Assembly (NCBI GenBank): GCA_021806565.1
Contig: JAJZXK010000008.1
Coordinates: 21,377 to 56,198 of the forward strand
Direction of reading: 5' to 3'
DNA: 34,822 nt
From: Bacillota bacterium
GTDB taxonomy: Bacteria; Bacillota; Sulfobacillia; RBS10-35; JAJYVN01
Part shown: positions 14,579 to 22,546 of the stretch, in pieces
Numbering within the stretch: position 1 is the first letter of the stretch
Layout of the letters: every line of letters begins with the position of its first letter
The notes under the pieces: model-generated
What the model saw: only the letters and a program-made list of their open reading frames with translations
The model's database searches: none
What the model was told of the DNA's origin: nothing
Translations under genes and position numbers: made by a program

Positions 14579-16042
14579 TCAGCCCTTGGCCTTGCTTTTG
14601 GCCGACGTGGTCGCGGTCGCCGATGAAGCCGGGTGCGGGAACTGGTTGATGAGGTTCTTCGAGATGGGGGCGCTCTTCCTCCTGGCCGCCGTCTCCAACG
14701 CGTCGACCTGTTGGGCGGCGGACTTCAGACCGGTGGTCAGGCTCATGCTGCGGCCCTGGATCTGCCCCATCATCGATCCGAGGATGGAGCCGGCCTGCTG
14801 GGTGGAATACTTGAAATCCTCGCCGGGGAAGGCGTGGTTGCTCAGGACATACTCGGAAAAGGCGGCGAGGTTCTTACCGCGTAGCGGCGGGGCCACGGCC
14901 TGCACCTGGGTGACCCACTGCTTCCACAGGGACTTGAGGGCGGGCGGGAACAGCGCCGCCTTCATCATGATCGTCTGATAGGCCGTGCCGGTGGTGATCT
15001 CGCGCAGCACCGCCCAGGCCGCGTCCTTCACCTTCGTATTGGAGGGGATCGACCAGAAGTCGGAGTTGGCGAAGGTCGCCGGTTGCACCGGCCAGCGCGG
15101 CATCTGGTAGATGTCCCAGTTCATGCCCTGCAGGATCGGTACCCAGTGCGGCAGCATCTGGATCCACATCACGGGGGCGACCGAGAGGCCTTGTGCGAAC
15201 AGCTTCTGGGTGTTGGCCTGGCCGCCGCCGTTGTTGATCGCGTAACCGCGGTGCAGCAGGTCGAGGATCCAGCGCGCCGCGGCGATCGACTTGGTGGAAT
15301 CGATGGCGCACTTGGCGGGATCGGTCGGGTCGACGATCGAGCCACCGAAGCCGTGGTAATAGAACGAGGAGAGTGGTCCACCGAAGATGCTGGTGCCGTA
15401 GCGCTTCTTGGAACCCTTGGTCTTGGTCACCGATGCGAACATCGCCGTCCAGTCCGTATAGGTCCAGGACGGGTTGGGATACTTCAAGCCCTGTGCGTCC
15501 AGGACCGCCTGGTTGACGAGCATCACGGTGGTGCCGACGTAGGCGGGGAGGGCGTAGATCTTGCCGCTCTGGGTGAACTTGGCCATCTGGCTGGTGGCGA
15601 AGAGGTTGGGGGAGATGTTGTCCTTGCGCATCAACGGGGTGAGATCCGCTACCAGACTGCCTTCGAGGTAGGGGGCGATGTTGTTGTCGGGGAAGACGTC
15701 CGGTGCGTCGCCGGCCAGGATGGCGCTGGTCGTGGTGGAGGTGTTGATCATCGGTCCGGCCGACTTGAGCTTGAGGCCGCGGTTCTTGGCCAGGAACGGT
15801 TCCATGGCGTGTTCCACCAGCGGGATGGCGGTCTTGGCGTTCAACGCCCAGTAGCTGCAGATGGGGTTCCAGACAACGACCGTTTGGTTTTGCGCCACCC
15901 GTGGTCCGGCGCCGGCGGAGCAGGCCGACAGCAGCGAGGCGCCGGCACCCGCACCGGCGGCGAGGGCGCCATAGCGCAGCAGGCTCCGCCGGGTGGCGCG
16001 CCCGGACCTTTGGTGTGTCGCGTCGTTGGTATCCGTGAGCAA
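14579..16042 (-). CDS. ABC sugar-binding lipoprotein with Tat-type signal
   Basis: An extracellular solute-binding protein, family 1. The N-terminus has a twin-arginine motif (T17-R-R-S-L-L-R23), a hydrophobic run and a lipobox LSAC41, so export by Tat and lipid anchoring are likely. The mature part shows family features: VVVWNPICSYW, LVEHAMEPFLAKN, ILAGDAPDVFPDNN, KFTQSGKIYALPAYVGTTVMLVNQAVLD and the later WSIPSNTKVKDAAWAVLREI. TTG 16042 is the start, 6 nt after GGAGGG. No permease or ATPase genes are adjacent, so this is an orphan receptor. The neighbouring glycosidase and lipoprotein suggest a sugar-handling cluster. Its end (SSATATTSAKSKAKG) is a short basic Ser/Thr tail. Confidence 0.9.
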   Translation of the reverse strand: MLTDTNDATHQRSGRATRRSLLRYGALAAGAGAGASLLSACSAGAGPRVAQNQTVVVWNPICSYWALNAKTAIPLVEHAMEPFLAKNRGLKLKSAGPMINTSTTTSAILAGDAPDVFPDNNIAPYLEGSLVADLTPLMRKDNISPNLFATSQMAKFTQSGKIYALPAYVGTTVMLVNQAVLDAQGLKYPNPSWTYTDWTAMFASVTKTKGSKKRYGTSIFGGPLSSFYYHGFGGSIVDPTDPAKCAIDSTKSIAAARWILDLLHRGYAINNGGGQANTQKLFAQGLSVAPVMWIQMLPHWVPILQGMNWDIYQMPRWPVQPATFANSDFWSIPSNTKVKDAAWAVLREITTGTAYQTIMMKAALFPPALKSLWKQWVTQVQAVAPPLRGKNLAAFSEYVLSNHAFPGEDFKYSTQQAGSILGSMMGQIQGRSMSLTTGLKSAAQQVDALETAARRKSAPISKNLINQFPHPASSATATTSAKSKAKG

Positions 16043-16109
16043 TGCGATCCCTCCAGGCGAAAGCTTGTTGCGGCGCCGTGCGGCCCGTTCGCAACGCGGT
16101 CCGAGGCCG

Positions 16110-16955
16110 TCAGTGGTATTTGGCCACGAAGCCGGACAGGGCCGCCGTGTTCACCGTGGCGAGCGATTTGGCCGTCGGGGCGCCCTTGGTGACCAGCCAG
16201 AACCGGTCGAAGTAGGTCGGGGCGTTGTATTGGATGCGGAAGTCTGTGCCGTTATTTTCCATGCCGGCGCCCTTGTCGCCCTTGGCGAAGTTGATGCCTG
16301 ACATGGTGAACGAGGCGACGATCCAACGGTGCGTCCCGGTCGTGGCATAGACTTCGGGTACGTTGTCGTAGGCGCCGTGGTTCGGGCCGGCGGAGTTGGT
16401 GCCGCTGAACTGCGCGGTCAACCAGTCTCCCTTCGTCACCGAGGTCGTGCGGTGCGCGTCGTAGTATTCGGCGCAGAGTACGACGTTTTTCGTCCCGGCC
16501 GGCAGGGACTGTTGGGTGTTGAAATAGACGTAGCCACGGGAGGTCGGTGGCCAGAAGCCGGACGCCAGCAGGGCGTAATGACCGGCGCGGGCCTCGACTT
16601 GCCATGGGCCGTCTCCCTGCGGCGGCGCGACCAGCAACTGGCCTGCGGGTGCGACGACGTTGGCGGCCGGCGCGGGGAACGCGCTCAGCGTGGGCTGGGT
16701 CGGTTCGGTCGCGCAGGCGCGGCTGGCCCCAGGCGCCAGGGTGATCGGCTGCTGGTGGCCGAGGTGCAGAGCGCCGAGGTGCGTGGTCTTCGGCTTCGCG
16801 GCCTTCGCCGCGCTGGACGACTTGGCTTTGGGCGACTTGGCGGCGGACGATGCGCCCGGCGCCTGGCCGGCGCATCCGGCGGCGATCAGCAGGGACACGG
16901 TCAGGGCGGCCATCGCGGAAAGGCGGCCGGTTTGGGTCTGGGCAGGGATCTTCAA
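16110..16955 (-). CDS. Lipoprotein of unknown function
   Basis: I do not recognise this family. TTG 16955, 9 nt after GGGGGAG, gives a 281-residue protein with a lipoprotein signal (LKIPAQTQTGRLSAMAALTVSLLIAAGC28). The frame is open much further upstream (to 17378), but that part has no signal and overlaps the control region. After the Cys comes a Ser/Ala/Lys linker (about residues 33-60), then a beta-rich domain with GHYALLASGFWPPTSRGYVYFNTQQ, VVLCAEYYDAHRTT, GTHRWIVASFTMSGINFAKGDKG and FRIQYNAPTYFDRFWLVTKG. The alternating aromatic strands and FDRFWLV end suggest a beta-sandwich, possibly carbohydrate-binding, which is inference. It lies 67 bp upstream of the sugar-binding protein gene and may share its transcript. 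Confidence 0.7.
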   Translation of the reverse strand: MKIPAQTQTGRLSAMAALTVSLLIAAGCAGQAPGASSAAKSPKAKSSSAAKAAKPKTTHLGALHLGHQQPITLAPGASRACATEPTQPTLSAFPAPAANVVAPAGQLLVAPPQGDGPWQVEARAGHYALLASGFWPPTSRGYVYFNTQQSLPAGTKNVVLCAEYYDAHRTTSVTKGDWLTAQFSGTNSAGPNHGAYDNVPEVYATTGTHRWIVASFTMSGINFAKGDKGAGMENNGTDFRIQYNAPTYFDRFWLVTKGAPTAKSLATVNTAALSGFVAKYH

Positions 16956-17220
16956 GGAACATCGCTCCCCCACTTGTCCCCGCGTCCCCCGGTGACCGGG
17001 GCGCGGAGCGTTACAACGGATCGAACTGGACCGACGCACATTCGGCAAAGTGCGACATGCTCCTGCCATGTCCGCGGTCCGGCCGGGGGCGGCCACCGCC
17101 CGCCAGCGGCCGCGGGCGCGGCGCGACAACGGTCGGACGCCCACAGTGTGACAGAACTTCCCAATGTGGTGGCGGGGTGCGCCGCGTAGTGCGCGGACAC
17201 GGTTGCGCGACGGGCGGTCG

Positions 17221-18447
17221 TCAGAAGCGCACCGTCTTATCCCACACCGGCACGGCCCGCGTCGACATGCGCCGGATCTCCAGGTATGCGGCCTTGAGGA
17301 GCAGGGCCACCCAGAGTTGCGCGTACGTGAAATACATGACCGCGGCGATGATGGCGTTTCCGATGCCCAGAAGTCCATCCATCATCTGGGCGCTGAGTAG
17401 CTGGATCACGTAAAAGACGAACGACTCGAACCACAGGAGGGTGAGAGGCATGGTCATCGTGGCGTGGACATGTACCAGTTCACCGCCGAAAAACCAGATG
17501 TCCGAGACGATGAGGAATGCCACAAATATCACGTACACGGAGAGGATGTGTATCGTGTGCAGGAGCACCGACGGCCTGCGCCAGGAGGGTTCTCGGACGA
17601 GCTTGACGAGCAGGTAGATATTGCCCTGCATCCACCTGGTGCGTTGCCGCCACCACACGCGCAGGGTCTGGGGCTCCTGCTCCCATGTGCGCGCCTCGGG
17701 GACCACCGGCAGCTTTCCGCCCCGCACGGCGAGCGCGACGGTCAGTGCCGCGTCCTCCGCCAGTGCGTAGGGATCCCAGGCTCCGACTGCCTCCAGGGCA
17801 TCCTTGGAAACGACCATGTTCGTGCCGGGCAGGGAGCCGAGATCCATGCCGGCCCACCGGCCCGCCTGCATGAGTAACTGGAAGACCGAGAACTCGATGG
17901 CGATCATGCGGGTCAGGACGTTTGTATACGCATTCAGCGTCTTGACATATCCCACGGCGCCGACCGCGCCAGGCGTGCCGACTGCGGCCTCCACCAGCAT
18001 TTGCAGGGCGCCGGGCTCCGGCTGGTTGTCCGCGTCGTAGACGGCGATCCATTCGCCGCGCGTCTGGGTGAGGCCGTAGTTGAGCGCGCTGGCCTTTCCC
18101 TTTGGACTCCTCGGCGGCACGCTCACATGCCGGACGTGTCGATATGCTTCGCGGAACGCTTCCGCGATGGTGCCCGTCAGGTCGTTGGAGGCATCGTTGA
18201 GTACCAGGATCTCCAGTTTCCCCGGGTAGGTCAGTTTGACCATGGCGGCCAGGGTGGCGGCCAGTACCTTTTCTTCGTTATGCGCGGGGATGAGCACAGA
18301 CACGGAGGGATACGACGCCAGGGGCCGGGGCGTGGTCCGGCGCGAGCGGAAGACGAGCCCGGACACGTTCAGGACGGCGTAGTAGATGTTGAGGATCCAA
18401 AACATCACCGCCATCACCGTCAGGCCGACGTCGACCGCGGCCGTCAT
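17221..18447 (-). CDS. Processive GT2 polysaccharide synthase
   Basis: A 408-residue membrane glycosyltransferase of the cellulose, hyaluronan and poly-GlcNAc synthase type. An N-terminal helix (VGLTVMAVMFWILNIYYAVL) precedes the GT-A domain: SVLIPAHNEEK, D85 in LNDASND, the DAD motif at 138-140, ED at 231-232 (base region) and QRTRW at 268-272, the marker of processive enzymes. Three or four helices follow (LHTIHILSVYVIFVAFLIV, MPLTLLWFESFVFYVIQLL, IGNAIIAAVMYFTYAQLWVALLLK). The C-terminus ends 20 residues after the last helix, so there is no PilZ domain. ATG 18447 overlaps the stop of the upstream gene (ATGA), indicating coupled translation with the dead-GGDEF protein. The polymer is unknown, and poly-GlcNAc or a glucan are the obvious options. 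Confidence 0.88.
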   Translation of the reverse strand: MTAAVDVGLTVMAVMFWILNIYYAVLNVSGLVFRSRRTTPRPLASYPSVSVLIPAHNEEKVLAATLAAMVKLTYPGKLEILVLNDASNDLTGTIAEAFREAYRHVRHVSVPPRSPKGKASALNYGLTQTRGEWIAVYDADNQPEPGALQMLVEAAVGTPGAVGAVGYVKTLNAYTNVLTRMIAIEFSVFQLLMQAGRWAGMDLGSLPGTNMVVSKDALEAVGAWDPYALAEDAALTVALAVRGGKLPVVPEARTWEQEPQTLRVWWRQRTRWMQGNIYLLVKLVREPSWRRPSVLLHTIHILSVYVIFVAFLIVSDIWFFGGELVHVHATMTMPLTLLWFESFVFYVIQLLSAQMMDGLLGIGNAIIAAVMYFTYAQLWVALLLKAAYLEIRRMSTRAVPVWDKTVRF

Positions 18448-19409
18448 CTCGCCACCGCCGGCCGGCCGGCCTGTTCCAGCACCTTCGTGATCGAGGCGCC
18501 CGGCGGCAGATCGTCGACCGTGACGCGCAGGTTGGTGTAGAACGCTTCCGTGCACGTCACCAGCAGCTGGATGTGGAAGCGTTCCTGGACGACGCGGACC
18601 CCCGCGGCGTCCGTATGCTGCAAGAGCACGGCCAGGGACGTCGGGCCCACCTGGCCGACCAGGTCGAAGTTCCTCCGTACGGACTGTGCCAGCGCGCCGC
18701 CCACCGACTCGACGAGTGCGACCGCGGCCGGGCCGTCGGGAACCTCGACGCCCAGGAGGAACCCCGACTCGTCGCGCCTGGCCATCGCGGTCAGCGTCCA
18801 CTGCGCCTGGTAGACGAACTCGCTGCGCGTCAGAACCCCGCGCGCCCCGGTCGTCTTGCGCAGGGCGTCCACTTCGGCCGCCAGCCGGCTCGCCGCCGCC
18901 TGCATGTCCCTGAAGACCCAGACGGTCACCCACATGAGCCAGTTCACGCCGACAAACAGCCCGTGGATGGCGACCCAATGCCACTGCACTTGCGATGGGT
19001 CGCGCTGAACCCACGCGATGACCACAACGGCGAGCCCGGACAGCAGCACCTCGCAGACCATGAACGCAAAGCCCACCAGGCGCGGGGCGGCCACATAGAT
19101 GCCCGCCGAAAGCGCCCACAGGCAGGCGGACACCAAAAAGGCCTCCCTGGTCACGGCCTGCGCGTAGAGCCAACCCATGAATACGGCGAGGATCATGAGC
19201 AGGGGCAGCGACGCCTCTCTTGCGGCACGGGTGATGAACGCCACGGGGCCGCGCCGGGCTCGCGCCTGGCGTGGCGCCTCCACGGGCGCGCCGGCCGTCT
19301 CGTGGTTTCCCGTTCCCTGCGCGTGTCCGGGCCTGGCGATCCCGGTCTCCGGGTGATCGGGGCGGCCGCGTCCGTGCCCGCCTCCTGGCGGTGCCGTGAC
19401 CATGGGCAT
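18444..19409 (-). CDS. Membrane protein with catalytically dead GGDEF domain
   Basis: A 321-residue protein with a polar Gly/Pro/His-rich leader (about 1-52), four membrane helices (about 68-87, 92-110, 114-137 and 146-166), a coiled-coil-like linker (RDMQAAASRLAAEVDAL) and a C-terminal domain aligning with GGDEF. Where active cyclases read RxxD-x5-GGDEF, this reads R246-N-F-D249, L-V-G-Q-V, then G255-P-T-S-L259. The catalytic signature is gone, but the RxxD inhibitory c-di-GMP site keeps exact spacing. This is the pattern of c-di-GMP receptors such as PelD, though no GAF domain is present. The ATGA overlap with the GT2 gene makes it the likely regulator of that synthase. Start ATG 19409 follows GAAGGGAG by 7 nt, and GTG 19412 is possible. 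Confidence 0.8.
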   Translation of the reverse strand: MPMVTAPPGGGHGRGRPDHPETGIARPGHAQGTGNHETAGAPVEAPRQARARRGPVAFITRAAREASLPLLMILAVFMGWLYAQAVTREAFLVSACLWALSAGIYVAAPRLVGFAFMVCEVLLSGLAVVVIAWVQRDPSQVQWHWVAIHGLFVGVNWLMWVTVWVFRDMQAAASRLAAEVDALRKTTGARGVLTRSEFVYQAQWTLTAMARRDESGFLLGVEVPDGPAAVALVESVGGALAQSVRRNFDLVGQVGPTSLAVLLQHTDAAGVRVVQERFHIQLLVTCTEAFYTNLRVTVDDLPPGASITKVLEQAGRPAVAR

Positions 19410-19631
19410 CACGCGACTCCCTTCGCGCGACGACTGCAGTGCTTCGACCGCGTATCCCGGCGATTTGCGCCTCCTTCCGTGATGGGACCGCCGGTTCGCG
19501 GCCCCCGGGTTCTGGTGGAGGCATGCTGCCGGTGGATGGGATGCCCGTCGGTGAGGCGGGGCGGTCTGTCCGGCAGGATCAGGGCGTCAGGGTGTGCTGG
19601 CGGTTTCGTCGGTGCACGCTGCGGGGGTGTC

Positions 19632-19680
19632 GCACCTCGCGTCGGGCGTCTCCGCCCGCACCCGCCGCGTAGCGAGGTGC
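19632..19680. promoter_or_regulatory. Nested stem-loop upstream of the dead-GGDEF operon
   Basis: The outer arms 19632-19640 (GCACCTCGC) and 19672-19680 form a perfect 9-bp stem. Inside it, 19643-19648 pairs with 19653-19658 (6 bp, 4-nt loop TCTC). It lies about 225-275 nt before the start codon. It could be a structured leader or a protein-binding site. It does not match a riboswitch I know. Confidence 0.4.
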
Positions 19681-19765
19681 ACGACCAGAGCTTACCACAG
19701 CGGTGGCGGTGAGGATTCCGCCGCCAGCGCTGGAACCGCTCGGGCCGCTGCGGGGACAAGAACGG

Positions 19766-19795
19766 GGCGGGGACCCCCCAGAGGGGATCCCCGCC
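19766..19795 (-). terminator. Terminator of the first SLH gene
   Basis: A 13-bp stem with one mismatch pairs 19766-19778 with 19783-19795 around a 4-nt loop (CAGA). On the minus strand it is followed by GTTCTTGT, a weak T-rich tail. It begins 36 bp after the stop codon at 19831. Confidence 0.65.
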
Positions 19796-19830
19796 ACCCA
19801 CGCACGCGGAGCCGGTGATGGTCTCGGAGC

Positions 19831-22137
19831 TCAGCGGGACTGGTCGACGAGCAGCCAGTAGGTGGTGGCCGCCAGACCGTTGGCAGCGTTGGGGTTGGTG
19901 TAGGTGAAGGCGCTGACCGTGTCGCCGTTCACGAGGCTGCTGAAGCCGAGGCTGCCGCCGCCGTTGTGGAACGCGTTGCCGTTGGTCACCGCGACCGGCG
20001 CGCCGGTGTAGGTGTTCGTGGTCGTATCGAACGGCTGGATGACGGCACCGCTGCTACCCTCGGCGACGACCTTCCAGACATCGCCGCTCGGGGCCGTGTC
20101 CTGGTTCAGTTGGACGACGGTGGCCGTCGGCACGGTGTCGCCGATGGCGATGGCGGGCGAGTTGGTGTAGTTGTAGTTGTAGCCCGAGAAGGTGCCACCG
20201 GCCCAGGCGCCGTTCACGTTGAGCGTCTCGCTGCCGGAGGCCGTGGAGACGGTGATGGTGTCCTTGGTCGCCTGACCGACCATCGAGACCTGGCCGGTGC
20301 CGGTCACGAGGCCGACGGTGCCGACGAGGTTACCGGTCGGCAGGATGACCGCACGGGCGTTGCCGGACTTGCCCAGCAGGACCTGGACGTAGCTGTTGAG
20401 CTGCGCCGAGCCGTTGACCATGACGTTGGAGCTGTCGAAGTTGCCGTCGGTGTTGATGGTCACCGCGTTGCCGCTGGCCGGCTGCACGGTGAGGCCGGTG
20501 ACGTTGCTGCCGCTGGTGGTGACCCCGGTCAGGGTGCCGGTGACGCTGTTTTCGTAGGCGGCGATCGCCGTCGCGTTGTTGTCACCCATCAGCGCCGAGC
20601 CTCCGAGGCCGTTGGGGTTGACGCCGTTGGTCGCCGAGCCGCCGACGACGTTGACGTAGACGACGTCGTTGTTCTGCAGGGCGGACAGCGAGCTGGCCGC
20701 GCCGTTGAGGGTGATGTTGGTGTAACCCTGGACGGTGATGACGTGGCTGCCGGACTCAGTCTGACCCTGGGCGTTGGGCATGTACTCCACGGTGACCGTG
20801 CCGCTGCCGCCCGAGTTCATCGAGCCGCAGGAGCTGGTGCAGGTGCCGGTCACGATGCCCGCGACGATCGTCGCGTGCGTGTCGTAAACCGCCGTGGCTT
20901 GGCTGCTGCCGTTGAGCACGTACGAGATGCTGTCACCGGGCGCGAGGTAGGTCGCCGCGGGGACGCTGGCGGCGCCGTCGGTGGACGGACCCGTCGCCGG
21001 TGCGTTGACGTAGTAATTGGTGCTGGGGGTGTATGCCGTGTCGGTGACGGTCTGCGCCACATGAACGTTGGTGCCGTTGCTGAGCACCAGGGCCGAGTAG
21101 CCCGGGCCGGTGGTCAGGAACTTGGCAGAGTAGGTCGCGCCGTTGACGGTCACGGCCTCAGCCGACCAGCTGTTGGGAAGGCTGGTGACGAGCGAGCCGC
21201 TGTTGGTGGTCGTCGAGGCGCCGGGGGCGAGAGCGATGTACGAGACGTTACCGCTGGGGTCCACGAGGGCGCTGACGTTCAGCCCGACCAGGTTGGCCAG
21301 GCTGGAGATGCCCGAGAGCTGGTAGGTGGTCTCCCAGTTCTTGGTGCCCATGCTGCTGATGGTGACGTTGCTTTCGCTGACGCCGGTGACCACGCCGTTG
21401 AAGGCCTGGTAGCCGGCGATCTGGCCCTTGGTCCAGAGCGCGCCCGGCGTGGTGCCGTTGTTGCAGCTGGAGCTGACGCACCAGGTCGTGGAGTTGTTCA
21501 CGGTGACCGGCACGGCGACGGGTACCTGGGTGGCGCTGTTGAAACCCATCTGGGCGACCTGGGCGCGGGTGGCCGGCAGGTTGGCGATGAAGCTCTTGAC
21601 GCCGTTGTTGACGCCGAGGGAGAAGGACGCCGCCACGTAGTTGCCGGGCCAGGTACCGGTGACGACGCCGGTCTGGTTGTCGCCGATGGCGCGGATCAGC
21701 ATCGCCGCCACTTGGACGTCGCTGACCGGCTGGTTCGGGTGGAACTTCCCACTGGGGAATCCTTGAATGATGCCCATGTCCTGCGCGACGTTCACGTAAC
21801 CCCATGCCCAGCTGGGAATCTTGGCCGCGTCGACGAAGCCGGGAGTCTCCTGCGCCAGCGCGGCGGCGATGTTGCCCTTGCCGGCGAGGTTGACCACGAT
21901 CTTCGCCATCTCGGCCCGGGTCACCGGGGCGCTCGGGTCGAAGAGGCCGCCCCCGACGCCGTTGACGACGCCGGCGGTGGCGAGAAAACTGATCGCCGAG
22001 GCGTGGCTGCTGCCCGAGATGTCGGAGAAGGGGGCACTGCCCGCGCTGGCGGCGTTCGCCGTCGCACCGGCGGCGACGGAGCCGAGTACCATCGCGGCCG
22101 TACACAGGCCGACGAGGTACTGCTTGGCGCTCCGCAT
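19831..22137 (-). CDS. SLH-domain surface protein 1
   Basis: A 768-residue secreted protein. ATG 22137 follows AAGGAGG by 7 nt. Residues 1-29 are a signal peptide (MRSAKQYLVGLCTAAMVLGSVAAGATANA). Three SLH repeats follow: about 34-80 (PFSDISGSSHASA...DPSAPVTRAEMAKIV), about 98-153 (PGFVDAAKIPSWAWGYV...GKFHPNQPVSDVQVAAML) and a weaker third to about 205 (NLPATRAQVAQMGF). SLH repeats bind pyruvylated wall polymers. The remaining 560 residues are rich in Ser, Thr, Gly, Val and Asn and poor in Lys, and look like tandem beta-domains, typical of S-layer proteins. It ends in YWLLVDQSR. The protein is closely related to its neighbour at 22547-24916. Whether it is the main S-layer subunit cannot be told from sequence. 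Confidence 0.88.
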   Translation of the reverse strand: MRSAKQYLVGLCTAAMVLGSVAAGATANAASAGSAPFSDISGSSHASAISFLATAGVVNGVGGGLFDPSAPVTRAEMAKIVVNLAGKGNIAAALAQETPGFVDAAKIPSWAWGYVNVAQDMGIIQGFPSGKFHPNQPVSDVQVAAMLIRAIGDNQTGVVTGTWPGNYVAASFSLGVNNGVKSFIANLPATRAQVAQMGFNSATQVPVAVPVTVNNSTTWCVSSSCNNGTTPGALWTKGQIAGYQAFNGVVTGVSESNVTISSMGTKNWETTYQLSGISSLANLVGLNVSALVDPSGNVSYIALAPGASTTTNSGSLVTSLPNSWSAEAVTVNGATYSAKFLTTGPGYSALVLSNGTNVHVAQTVTDTAYTPSTNYYVNAPATGPSTDGAASVPAATYLAPGDSISYVLNGSSQATAVYDTHATIVAGIVTGTCTSSCGSMNSGGSGTVTVEYMPNAQGQTESGSHVITVQGYTNITLNGAASSLSALQNNDVVYVNVVGGSATNGVNPNGLGGSALMGDNNATAIAAYENSVTGTLTGVTTSGSNVTGLTVQPASGNAVTINTDGNFDSSNVMVNGSAQLNSYVQVLLGKSGNARAVILPTGNLVGTVGLVTGTGQVSMVGQATKDTITVSTASGSETLNVNGAWAGGTFSGYNYNYTNSPAIAIGDTVPTATVVQLNQDTAPSGDVWKVVAEGSSGAVIQPFDTTTNTYTGAPVAVTNGNAFHNGGGSLGFSSLVNGDTVSAFTYTNPNAANGLAATTYWLLVDQSR

Positions 22138-22162
22138 GCACGAACCTCCTTAATGCTACGAA

Positions 22163-22192
22163 TACAGGCATTCGTTCCAGGTACAGGCGTTC
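22163..22192 (-). promoter_or_regulatory. Direct repeats upstream of SLH gene 1
   Basis: On the minus strand the 11-mers GAACGCCTGTA (22192-22182) and GAATGCCTGTA (22173-22163) differ at one base and are 19 bp apart, close to two helical turns. They lie 26-55 nt upstream of the start codon. They could be a regulator binding site or part of the mRNA leader. The paralogous gene lacks them. Confidence 0.4.
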
Positions 22193-22480
22193 ACGACAAT
22201 GGGTCCATGAGACCGCTTACCCCAGCGCGCTCGCCCCCTCCCGTTGACACGGTTCGTCCCTGGAACGCGCTGCCAACCCTGCGCGCATTCGCCAGGGCTG
22301 ATCCAGGGCGATTGTGGGGTGGTGGGGGATGGCGGGTCAACGGCTCGGGGCCATCCGTAACCGACCCGTTAACGAGCGGGGCCGGGGTGGGTGTCGCCAG
22401 GGCGGCCCTCGGGCCCGCGGTGCCGGTCCGGGGTGGATGAGGCGGATAGCGGAAAGCGCAAGGCCGATAAGGGGAAAAGG

Positions 22481-22512
22481 GAGGGGCGGGAACCTTGCGG
22501 CTCCCGCCCCTC
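22481..22512 (-). terminator. Terminator of the second SLH gene
   Basis: A perfect 11-bp stem pairs 22481-22491 (GAGGGGCGGGA) with 22502-22512 around a 10-nt loop. On the minus strand it is followed by CCTTTTCCCC. It lies 34 bp after the stop at 22547 and is a good Rho-independent terminator. Confidence 0.75.
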
Positions 22513-22546
22513 GTCGGGTCACGCGTCACGGATCACGAAGCGCGGC

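Larger units (their letters stand above)
19410..19830. other. Intergenic region with stem-loop and terminator
   Basis: No convincing gene lies in these 421 bases. The right part holds the terminator of the SLH gene (19766-19795). The middle holds a nested stem-loop (19632-19680) that would lie in the 5' leader of the dead-GGDEF/GT2 operon if its promoter is upstream of it. No clear -35/-10 pair was found. Confidence 0.5.
22138..22546. other. Intergenic region between the two SLH genes
   Basis: This 409-base gap contains the ribosome site of SLH gene 1, a pair of 11-bp direct repeats just upstream of it (22163-22192), and the terminator of SLH gene 2 (22481-22512). I found no convincing protein gene and no clear promoter boxes, although a promoter for gene 1 must lie here. 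Confidence 0.5.

Noticed and set aside
16956..17220. Upstream extension of the unknown lipoprotein frame to 17378
   Set aside because: The extension lacks a signal peptide, overlaps the end of the GT2 gene, and a TTG start with a ribosome site at 16955 gives a proper lipoprotein signal.
18448..19524. A 767-codon minus frame that would join the GT2 gene to a long upstream extension
   Set aside because: The extension is the out-of-frame shadow of the dead-GGDEF gene. The ATG at 18447 overlapping that gene's stop gives a normal GT2 length.
22180..22260. TTGACA at about 22234 on the plus strand as a promoter
   Set aside because: No -10 box follows at suitable spacing and no plus-strand gene lies downstream.
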